This document shows positions 34,263-46,200 of a DNA stretch of 64,000 nucleotides, piece after piece. The position numbers and the translations under genes were made by a program. Positions within the stretch are counted from its first letter, which is position 1. Each line of letters starts with the position of its first letter. The DNA is from Macrocystis pyrifera (taxonomy: Eukaryota > Sar > Phaeophyceae > Laminariales > Laminariaceae), in NCBI GenBank assembly GCA_031763025.1, contig JASSKH010000005.1:10496528-10560527 (forward strand), written 5' to 3'. The notes beneath the pieces were generated by a model. The model was not told where the DNA came from. It ran no database searches and saw only the letters and a list, made by a program, of their open reading frames with translations.

Positions 34263-37200
34263 GGAGCAGCAGCAGCGATGCCGATTCGACATGGCCGGCG
34301 ATGATCCTCTAGTACTATGAAACAACGCTCACGGCAGCCGCTGCAATCGCGGACCTCGATGACGACGAGGAGGACGACTTGCCCGCTATGAAACGTTCGC
34401 GACGAGCGAAGCCGCGCCGAGACAACCGACAAACAACTTGGATGAAAATGTCGCGGGCCACAGCCATGTAAAAAAACAACAGCTCTCGGACGCCTCGTCA
34501 CGAAACCAACCAATCAATACTACCTCGTACCTGGTACTGTATTTAAAACCAGTTTTGACGATCAGAAGCCATAATAGATGGTTCTCATTTTTCATCCACA
34601 TATTTTTGGAGCCTCAGAACTAGAAAAATAATCTCCAGAAATAACGTCTCAAAAAATTCCCATAGTAGTTGGTCTGACTGTCTATTAATTGAAATTGTCA
34701 ATACAATTGATTTCGGCGATTGCCCATTAATTGAAATTGGCCAGGCAATTGTTTTCGGCGATTGCCTATGAATTGGAATTGTCCAGGCAATTGATTTCGA
34801 ATACCATCTACTAGTTGGAATTGTGTGAGGCCGTTTCCTATGCGGTTCGATTTTTGAGCTTCAGATTTTGACCCGATGGCATTTTCAGATATGAGCTTGA
34901 CAAATCGAAAGGGCCTTCCTATGCGGAAAAATCAGATTTATTTTGCGTGTAGAGATTTGAGCAAACGCCGAGACCAACTGCTGTTGTTGTGATTTTGCGC
35001 CGCGAAGAGACGCGCTGGGTGCGCTGCCCTGCGCGTAGGACCCAAGCGTCCGAGCCCACGCTGACTGACTGCCTCTAGTCTGGTGGCGAAGAGATGTGGC
35101 GAGTGCGCTAGAGTCAACCTGTCTTGGTATTTTGTGTTGGATTTTGTGACTTGACTTGCTGCTGCTGCTGTACAGCTGCAGTGTAGTCTACGAGTACGTA
35201 CGTATCCACGGAGAGGCGCGTGCCGAGTGCTCTTCTCTTGGTCTCTAGGCCCGAGCCCGCGCCAGCCGACTCTAGTCTGGCCACGGAGGGACGCGCCGTT
35301 CGCGCGTCGGGCGCGAAGCAACGTCGCTATACGGCTGTATCACCATCCAACTCATCGATCGTTCCGCTGTTGTTTGCTGTCGTGGATAATATCTTGAATT
35401 TAGAGAGCATGCCATTTTTCGATTTGAAAATCTGATGACCCAGGTCGTCGGATTTTGGGCCAAAATCCGCCAAAATCCGACGGCTTGGGTCATCGGATTC
35501 TCAAATCGAAAATTTTCGGGTCGGATTTTGCATAATCGGACTGCATAAGTAGGGTCATTCGATATTGAGATCGAAAAATACAAATCTGAAGCTCGAAATC
35601 GAACCGCATAGGAAACGGCCTGAGCAATAGGTTTCGAGTGTTGTCTGTGAATTGGAATTGTCCAAACAATTGGCTGTGGAGACTGCCAATTAATTGGAAT
35701 TATTCAGCAAATTGATTTCGGGTGCTATCCAATAATTGGAATGGTCCAGACAATTGCTTTCGGGTGTTGTCCACTAACTGAAATTGTTCAGACAATTGAT
35801 TTCGGGAGCTGTCTATTAATTGGATTTGTCTGAACATTTGATTTCGGCTGCTGCTTATTAACTGAAATTGTCCGCACAATTGATTTCGGGTGTTGTCATT
35901 TAAATGGAATTGTCCAAACGGATCTGTCCTCACAATTCATTTCAGATGCCGCACAAGAAATCAATTGCTCGATAAATGTCATGGCCGTGTACCTACAGTT
36001 AGTAGTTATTGTATTATAATAGACACTCCCCATTGAATTGATACTACTCGTAATATGGCACAATAAAGGACCTTGCAAATGATTGCGTATTGAGGGAAGT
36101 TCCCGATCCTGTTGTAGAGGCAATAATACTAGCATGGTGGTACTGTTGTGTACTGACGAAATCAAATGTAGTTCTACAAGTAGCTGCCAGCTTTCAAATA
36201 ACAGAGCCCTCTTAAACTCGATAGTCATGACAATTCCAATTAGTAGATCGCTTCCGAATCCCATTGTCCGGACAATTACAATTAATAGACGGTGTCTTAA
36301 AGCAGTTGCCCCGACAAGTCCAATTCATGTAAATCACCCGATTTCAATCGTTCAAGCAATTCCAATTAATAGACAGCCTGTGAAATCATTTGCCCGCACA
36401 AGTTCAATTGATAGGCAGTCTCCGAGCTCATTTGTCTGGACAATTCCAATTATTGAAAAACACCAAACATCAATTGTTCAGACAATTCCAATTAATGGAC
36501 AGTCTCTGGAATCAATTGTCAGGGCAACTTCAATTGATAGAGAGTCTCCAAAAGTATTTGTCTGGACAATTCCAATTGTTAAACAGTGCCCGATATCAAT
36601 TGTCCGAATAAATCCAATTGTTAGACAGTATCCAAGATCAATTGTCTAAACGATTTCAATTGCTATTAATAGACAGTCTATGACATCACTTGCCCGGACA
36701 ATTCCAATTAATAGACAACTTCGTGACTCTGCTGTAGGGGCAATAGTCTATTGATAGGTCTATTGTCCAAGGCATAAGCAGAAAAGGCGGGACACCTCAA
36801 CGTTAGTTTTGTATTTTATCTCCGCAGGTAGGAAGTTTTGATACCGCTTAGCCCATGTGCTCAGATGTAAATCATTAAAAAAAGTTTTCACGAAACAAAG
36901 TAATCCGTATGCACTGCTGTTGTTTTGAAATGTACGGGCAGTTAATTTAGGAGACTGCCCACCAATGATGGCATTGTCTGAAGTAGTTTTGGAGATTTCG
37001 TAGTAGTCGAAATTGTCGGGATAGTTGATTTTGTATACTGTCTATCGATTGGAATTGCCCGGACAATTGATTTAGAATGCAGTCTGCTAATTGAAATTGT
37101 CCGGACAATTGATTTTGGAGACTGTATAAATTGGAATTGTCGGGCCAATTGATCTGGGAGACTGTCTATTAATTGGAGTTGTCGGGACAAATACTTTTGG

Positions 37201-40200
37201 CGTCAGTCTACGAATTGAAATTGTCCGGACAACTATTTCGGGGGGCCGACTATCAATTGGAATTGTCGAGACAATTGATTCAGGAGACAGTCTGTCAATT
37301 GGAATTGGCCGGACAATTTATTTAGGAGAAGGTCCATTAATTGGAATTGTCCGGACCATTGATTATGGAGACTACCTATAAAGTGGAATTGTGTGGACAA
37401 TAGGGTCAGGTAGGGGTCACTTAATAGAAATTGTCTGGATAATAGAGCTCGACGCCTTTTAACTATCTGGAATTAGGGACCACAATAGACAGTCAATTGC
37501 AATAGGAAGCTATTAATAGACTATTGGACTAGTCTATTGTCCAGGGTATAACTATGCTTCTGTACTATTAATATATGGTACGAAGAGGTGTCGTATTTTC
37601 ATTAGAAAAAAATCAAAAATCACCACACCCCAGGACAATTCCTATTTGTTCTCCCCGAATCCGGAAAATAAATAACCTTCCACTTTTTTATTTCCTTGTG
37701 TCTCCACCTGGCAGGAGCGCTTTGTTCTCCCCGAATCCGGAAAATAAATAACCTTCCTTTGTTCTCCCCGGATCCGGAAAATAAATAACCTTCCACTTTT
37801 TGGACAAACGAAACAACGAGCGACTGAATACATATTAATTGTTACACCGCGCTCTCTCTCAGCTCTCTGCCACAACTGCATAGCCGCGGCAGCAGCGCCG
37901 AAACCAACAACAGCATCAACAGCATAAGCGGCACCAGCAGCACCAGCACCGGCAGTAGGCGTATCGACTCTGGGGAGTGCATAGACCAAGCTCTATTCTG
38001 CTGAGGGATACTCGTTGAACAAGAAAAATAAAAACGGAGTGCGAGTGGGAGGCCGGAAAATCTGGACACAAAGCAAAAGCGCGATCGGCCATGGCTGGGC
38101 AGGGGCGAGCTTTTCAACAGCCTATTGGTTCTACAATTACACAATCGCGCGTTCGGTTTATCACAATACTTGTAAAATTCGGTAAAAATGGAATATAGAG
38201 ACGAGACGTGATACGCAGCTTGCAAAGTTAAGTATCAACTATTTTTAATCAGTCGAACTCACAGCTGACGTATTTCAACATTTCAAAAGTTATAAAAAAA
38301 AAAACTATTAAATCAGTCGAACTCACAGCTGACGTATTTCAACATTTATAAAAATGTGTTAATTACTTTATTCTTTGTTGTTTTATCGTTTTATCTGTCG
38401 AATTGGGTTGTTGTTATTCTTTTTCTCTGAGACGTGGGAGGGAGTTTTCCATTGTTCGGCATGCAACCGATGTCACTGACGGTTTTTCCATGTTCATACC
38501 GACACCCTGTTACTCCGTGTAACAGCCTCTATTACTCCATGCAATAGTCCTCTCTATTACTCCATGTAATAGTCCTCTCTATTACTCCATGTAATAGTCC
38601 TATTACTCCCTCCCTTGGGCCCCCTCGACTGGGGCCTACTGTGAGGTCTCGGACGACCGAGTACCCCAAATGGTCTTCGACCATTCCAACTCCTGACAGT
38701 ATTCAGATTAACAGAATGTTGTTACTTCGTAGCAACTCCTTTCCTCCACCTTCGAAAGAAAAGGGGTGGGTGGGCGGGAGAAACTACGGAAATTCTGGTA
38801 GATTGACCTTCAATTTTTCAGGAAGGTTTTGCTCTTTATCACGTAGTTCACTGGTCAGCTGAGGTCGCGCGCTTCCCGTTTGAGATTGCTGTGCTTGTCG
38901 AACTGTGTGAGAATGATTTCGTGTGCGAGCTCTCTTCTTGTTCACCAGGTATCTAAATATTGGACTCATGTCAATTACATCGTAGTTTTCGACGTCCGCT
39001 TAAACTGCTCAAGCTTAGTTTCGTTTCGGCTAGTCCCTGACCTCCTCAGGGATACACATAAGTATGCGTTGGTTTTCGCTCATCAATCATAGAATATTTC
39101 AACCTCTAAATTCGCAATTCGCCCGTTCACAACAAAACACGGATTGTTTCTCGATCTGTTCCAGAGTCTCCTCACAAGCCTTCCCTTTATCTCATACCCT
39201 GTGCGCGACAAAAAAATAAAGGCACGTACCGGGGGGGAGAAGGGACGACACCTGTGACCACGGCTTGTCCAGAAGGTCGCTGAGGGTAAAACCTCCTACG
39301 AATTAGGCTGGAAGGTGAAGAAAGTGATGTTAAAAAAAAACTGGTATCAAGACCAGAAGAGACCAAGAACATTACAAGAACATGTACGCGTACGATAGTA
39401 AGATTCACCAACAAGACCTGTGCTGCAACATTTACAAGGAGTATTTAAAATTTCAAAAATTCCAGTGTCTTGGTGTGCATCTCACATGTTGTTGTTGTTA
39501 TTGCTGTTTTCTTCACATTAAACCGTTCTTTCAACCCGTCGACATCCAGCACAACCAGTGTCCGTGCCAATTCTTCAATCCTAGCTATTAATAGAGAGAC
39601 ACAAGTTCTGTGGTGAACTGGTGTAAACCAACTTTCGATTGTCTTGTGTACCCCGGCCCTCACGTGTCGGTCTGCTGTTTCAGTGCGCGAAATGGCACTG
39701 GCTGAAATCAATTGGAAATCGAGCCTGCTGTAAGTATTATCGTAGACCGTGGTAGCATCCAGGGGAGTGAGTCACCGACCAGTAGTCAATTGCGAGGGAA
39801 AATTTAGATAATGGAAAACGCGCGAACGGTTCACGCAACTTGCGAAGTTGAGTATCGACCGATCGGTTGAACTCACAGCTGACGTGCTTTTTGATATTAA
39901 TACTAATTGGAATTGCCTACTCGTAGGCAATTGCTTTGGGCCAATGTCGATTAGTTGGAATTGCCCGGGCGATTGCTTTGGGGCAATGTCTACTAATTGC
40001 AATTGCCTGGGCAATTGCTTTGAGCCAATGTCGATTAATTGGAATTGCCTGGGCAATTGCTTTTGGGGCAATGCCAATTAATTGGAAGTGCCTGGGCAAC
40101 TGCTTTGGGGCGATGCCAATTAATTGGAATTGCCCGGACAATTGCTTTTGGGCGAAGTCGATTATTTGGAATTGCCCGGGCAATTGCTATGGGACGAAGT

Positions 40201-43200
40201 GGATTAATTGGAATTGCCCGGGCAATTGCTTTGGGAGGAAGTCGATTAATTGGAATTGCCGGGCAATTGCTCTGGGAGAAAGTCGATTAATTGGAATTGC
40301 CCGGGCCATTGCGTTGGGGCGAAGTCGATTAATTGGAATTGACAGGGCATTTGCGTTGGGGCAATGCCCATTAATTGGAATTGACAGGGCAATTGCTTTG
40401 GGGCAAAGTTCATTAGTTGGAAATTTCTACACAAGTTGCTTTTGGGCAAAGTCTATTACAGATGGAATTGTCTACACAATTGATTTCGCCCAAAGTCTAT
40501 TTAATGGCATTGTTGAAAGCGTGTGATGTCAGTTAAGTGGAATTTTCCGTGCATACGAATTCGGCCCAAGCCAATTCATGGGAATTGACGCCGACCACAG
40601 TAGTAGTGACCAAAGTAGCTGTACAGAGAGACAGACCAACATACAGTTTTTTAGGTGAATCAAAACCAGAAGCACTAGTGGTTGTATTGTATGTCTGAGT
40701 CCATTCGTTACCCACTTTGCTCCCTTCCACGCCTTTTGCCCTTGCTAGACTCTAAGTGTCTCGTTAGCTTAATGTATCACTTCCTCCGCCTGTTCTCGTC
40801 GAACCTTATCAAACAAATAAATGTTTCAGTGAGAACAAGTACATATACCGTATATGACGTAAGCTATTACCCTTCTCTTGGATTCACCACACCATAACGA
40901 AACGCCGCGACTGCATTAGCCTACAGACACCGCGTCTGCAATCCAGAGCCTACGCGACTCCCACTAATGCGCTTCCGTCCGTAGCCCTTGGCTCCCACCA
41001 ACACTCCACTAAAGGCACGTGGCCTTCGCATGCCACTAATCGTGTCATGATTTTGACTCCGAAGCATTCCGGGTCTATACAGAGCCCGACTTCACCGCTA
41101 TCGCAGCGACTGCGTTAGTCTACCTACACCGCGTTTGCAACTCCAGAACCTACGCATCACGCGCAAATAAATGCGCTCACGGCTGTAGCTCTCGGCTCTC
41201 ACCCCCCCGCCCCGCAGAAAGAAGTCATGTGGCCATCGCACCCAACGCACCTGTGACTGCCACTAATCGGTTTTACTACGAAGCATTTCGGGTCTACACA
41301 GACCCTGACACCACCACCGCTAACGCCGCGACTTGACGCTCATCTTCTCGTCCAGGTAGAAAAAGCGCACACACATCTGCCAACGAGGTAAATATATTCT
41401 ATATGTAATTGATGAGGGGGGGGGTATACTGCTGAAATAGATTGATGTCTTGCATTAATAGTATTAATACAAGTATGTAGCACAAAATAAGTACCGGTAT
41501 CGATTATCATGCTGTGCCATCTGACAATGCAAACATGAACTTCAACGTTGATCACGTATGTATAAGCGTTCCCAAAAGAAGAAACTACATATGCTTGGGC
41601 GGGGGGGGGGGGGGGGTGGATGAAAATATTCAGTTACTTCAGTTAGTGTAAATCAATTTATTGGTTTCCTTTACAAGACGATTTTCAAATCGACCTGGCC
41701 TGGCTGCTGGACCAGTCCAAGACAAAAACTCTGGCCCGGCCCATCTATTTTGTCAATTTGGTGGACCGTGGCCCGGCCCGGCCCTTGATTTTTGAAGACA
41801 TAGGCCGTTCCCCCGCCCGGTCCATCAAATTTCGAAATGTCGGGCGGCCCGGCCTGTCCCGTCAACATTTTCGGGACAATTGGCCCATGGCAGCAAGCCC
41901 TGGAATATTGTGGACTCCTACGGGTGTTAAGCGGTAAGTTGGTATATTTTTCGGCTTGGAGGAAAAAACAACAACGAGTACAGCCTGAGACCCAAGTAAA
42001 AAAATCCCGCAATGAGAACTGCGATTGAACAGAAACCACTTGCCTAGAGAGTACAGTATTTAGGTGTTGCGACGACTGACCGCCCACCCCCCCCGTCTTG
42101 TTACTTTTACGAGTCAGGTTATTCTTGTTTCGTTCTTTTCTGCCCCTAATCCTATCCCCGGATTTCAGAAACTGCGTTCCCGGTTGGAGTGAGGGCTATT
42201 TTGCACCGAACTAAGCCCTTACTCCAACCGGGAACGCTATTTATTCCTGAAATACGGGGATGGGTCCTAATTGTCCCTGTACGTCCGTAGTCGTTAACAG
42301 TTAGCGATTACTCATGGCGTCAGGGATTAGTCGAACATATTAATGGGCCCTTGGCATCGTAAACTGGCGCTTGCGGTTGTACAAGAATGTGTCGTTGCCT
42401 GCGGGTCTTAGCTTCGATGGTGGCCCTCACTAGGCCGCCGAAGGAGCCCTCTTCCATATATTAGCATATTTCAAATATAAGTCGTCTGTCGTCTGCTCCT
42501 GTAAGTGCGACGGACGAAAAAGAGATGGCAAGCCAAACAGACAATACATAGGAATTATTATTATTTCTTTCCCCCCCCGACAATGTGTCGTACACACTTC
42601 AGTACGATATAAATCGATTATGTCTCTAGTTCCACTAAAGTCTCTCACATTACTTGAGACAACAAGTAGCCCTCTTTCCGTTCCTGGAGTCTCCACCTTC
42701 ACCCCTACAACTTCCTCCCTAGGCAGACGCTCGTTTTACCCTACTCCTCGTCAATGTTAAACCCTAACGTCATTGAAAGCACTATTCCGTTGTTCAACTC
42801 TCACCTATGCAATTCTCTCCAGACACCTTGCTTGTCCAAAGATCGACGTTGGCGTGGGCGGTCGGGATCGTTGCGGCGCGGATCGTCTTCAGCATTGAAG
42901 CCAAGAAGTCTTGACAGGTAGAAATCTCCGTCAAAACCTTCCTCACCTGCGAACAGTTTATAAGGATACTGAGGTTAAATATTTTCAGTAGGGTTGGTAA
43001 CCAATTAAATAATCCTGATTAATCACGTTTTTAAACCGTGATTAGTTTAAGCATAATCATGATTATATTTCCGTGATTATTTAATTATCCCAAAAATAAT
43101 AATGATTAATCAATCAACTTAAATTTGGTGATTAGACCTATGCCAATGGTAACGCGAAGTTCAAAAGTTTTCTTTCAAAAATATTGCTTTAAAAAAACAG

Positions 43201-46200
43201 CCGAAAATATCCTCGTACCGCCGCTGTGGGAAAAAAAGGAAAAAATGTTTGATTTTTCCTTTTTTTTTTTTTTTTTAACAGCTGCAGGCGGCGCAATTTG
43301 TATTCTCTCGTTGCAAATTGTCAATTGTCAACACGCTGATAAAAATCAGCTCGTGCGACGATAGATGCTCGATCTCGATATAGACTCAGCCCACGGCCAA
43401 CCCGCTTGGTGTCGGGCAAGGCCAACGAGTATAGATGACGGCATCGAAGATAGAAAGTGGACAAATGCTCTAGGGGGCGAGAGCTTGCCGGCGGCGTCCT
43501 GCGGTATCCTCCCAAACCTGAAAAAAAACCTGTTTTTGCCATTCGAGGCGGATCGAGAAATTGTGTCTTCTGTTTAGTACACACCAGCGGCTAATTATTT
43601 TTTTATCGTACGCCTGGCCAGCGCCCGCCACACGTCACTGGCCACTGTGTGAAGACGGTGACCCAAGGGTGGGTCGGAGCCCCTAACGAGCGCACTCTGT
43701 TCAGAATTCATGACGCAATCGTTGGGTTTGTCGATCGATGTCTGTCGAGGACTCGGAATCTCGCCGCTTCGAACCAAAGATCGGCCTGAGTTTTTCTGAA
43801 GCCTATCTTGGCCCAACATCGGCCCCAGATTTGCTTTTTTCGGGCTTTTCCAACAGTTGAGAACTTTTTTTTTCTAAACGTGCCCATAGGAAGCGTGTTC
43901 TAAAAAATTTGGCGGGTATCTTTGGAATTCAAACTTTTTATTGATACTTCGCGTTCCCATTGGCATAGGTCTTATTGATGATTATTTTTCGTAGAAAGAC
44001 GTATTTTGCTTCGTTAACATACTCTGGACAATAGGCTATTGGATATGCCTATTGGTCTATCAATAGGTTGGGGTATTGCATGTAGATACCTATTGCCCCC
44101 TGCAATGGGAAGGTGAAAGTCTCGATCGATAGCTATCTATTTGATCAATATGTTCAGAGCAACATATAAATATACAATAGGCTATTGTTCTTAGGATAAC
44201 TATATGGATTTGTCTGTCGATATCTATTTATTTGACCAATAGGTTCTGAGCAATAGTTATAATAGGCTATTGTTCTTAGGATAGGTATGTGGAATTGTCC
44301 GTTGATACCTGTTGATTTCCCGATATCTTCAAGGAAGTACCGATCGATACATATTTATTTGATCAATATGTTCAGAAAAGTTTGTGCTATAGCCTATTGT
44401 TCTTAGGATAGGTGTAAGGTTTTGTCGATCGATACCTACTTTTCTTTGACCACTATGTTGAGATAAATGGTACCTAGGCTATCGTTTTTATTGCATAGGA
44501 TAGAGATGGATGCGACATTATCGATCCGTACCTAACCATGTGGTCCATGGGTTCACATGAAAAGATACAACTGGCTTGATATCTACCTGGTACTTATTTG
44601 ACCTACAGATTCAGTGAAAAATGTATAGGTGCAACAGGTAATGTTTTTAGGATAGGGATGCAAAAAACTGTTGGTCGATACCTATTTATTTCATCAATAT
44701 ACTGGTAGGTATCTATCAATACCCTTGCAAACCTACTTGAAGAATTACAATAAGCAATATGTATGGATGGACACCCTTGCAGACCTGTTTCATTGAGCAA
44801 TAGGTATTGGTCGACATTAGTACAAGCCTGCTGAATTGACCAATATGCATCGGTCGGTATCACTGCAAATCTATCGTTTTATAAACACTTATGGATACAT
44901 GGCGATGCAAAGGTATTATTGGTACCATAGCCTATTGAGGATTGCTTTCAAACTATATTGGTGTCCAACATTACTATCGATAGACACCTTCACCATCCTA
45001 TCGGACGCACAATAGGCTATCGTGGCCACTGCCCCTGCCCTATTGCTGTTTTCAATACCTATTGCTGTAACGATATACCACCAATTCATTGTGGCTCGCA
45101 ATAGGTATCGATGCCCATCATCTCCGACCTGTTGTTGGTCCGATAGACTATTAAATAGGGTACTATCCAGGGTGTAGGAAGAAACTACAGGGCACACAAA
45201 CATGTCGGTCTAGAACACTACAGGCTCGAGCCTCATACCACCTTTGTTGAGAAGACCATCCACCTCAGGTACAACAACGACAGACAGCGCCGGATATAGG
45301 GATGCTGCGCCAACCTGAAGGGGCACGCCGCGTGGATCAATAAGCTCTATAGTATGCGAACTGGACGTGTCTTAGCCACGAACCTATCGAAGATACCACG
45401 CCACAATGCCCGGCACCTTGGACAATATCGCCTATTGAACATGCCTATTGGTCTGTCGATAAGTTGGGGTATTGCATATCGATACTTATTGCCCATTGCA
45501 GCGGGAGGGTGAAATTGTCTATCGATACCTACAAGGTATTTATTCGGCCGAGAGGTTAAGAGTAATAAATACAATACAAGTAGGCTTTTTTTTCTTAGGA
45601 TAGGTATGTTTAATTGTCTATCGATACCCATTATTTTGCCAGTATGTTCAGAGACGGAGCGATCGATACCTATTTATTTGATCCATGTGTTAAGAGGATT
45701 TTGTGCAATACCCTATTGTTCTTAAGATACGTGTGTGGTTTTGTCGACCGATACCTATTTCTTTGACCAACGTGTTGAGATGGATAGGTACAATAGGCTA
45801 TTGGCCGAACAGTAGATCAGTGAAGATATCCATCGATGCCTATTGCCGGCCACAATAGGCTTCAAAAAGCGTCAATCGATACCTATCGCAATCAACAATA
45901 GCCCTCCTATTGCAATAGGAACATATCGGTTGCGTATTGACCTGAAACCTATTGTCCAGGGTGTGTTCGTATAGCGCGGAGGCACTGCTGCAAGCCTCCG
46001 CCGGCATGACAGGAACAATGGAGGCCGCCTTGCTCGTTGTCATGGACAGCATAGATGGGAAACAGTGGTACATCATCCACAAGCAGCTACAAGAAACGTC
46101 GCTGCAGCTGTGTGTAGCTGCGCGAAGGTTCGCGCGAGAAGTTGGTCGTGCTCTACAACACCCCCCACCTACTGCCGATGGTGGCTGTTGCCGAAGCTCA

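Larger units (their letters stand above)
33741..36774. mobile_element. Foldback-like element X1a built of palindromic units
   Basis: The ends CACCCTGGACAATTAC and, read inward from the right, TGCCTTGGACAATAGA are inverted repeats that continue into TCAATAGWCTATTG. Both ends abut TA (33739-33740 and 36775-36776). The left arm carries units in one direction (TTAATTGGAATTGTCC, CAATTGATTTCGG, TGTC), and from about 36170 the right arm carries the same units reversed. Each unit of about 60 bp is centred on a CAATTGTCCGGACAATTG-like palindrome. Two other inverted-repeat elements (33840-34675 and 34828-35621) sit in the left arm. There is no transposase frame. The TA flanks recall Tc1/mariner-type targeting, but the family is unknown to me. 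Confidence 0.65.

Noticed and set aside
39895-40545. CRISPR-like array
   Set aside because: Regular palindromic repeats with short spacers, but units run on without unique spacers, the spacers are themselves repeated, and the genome is eukaryotic.
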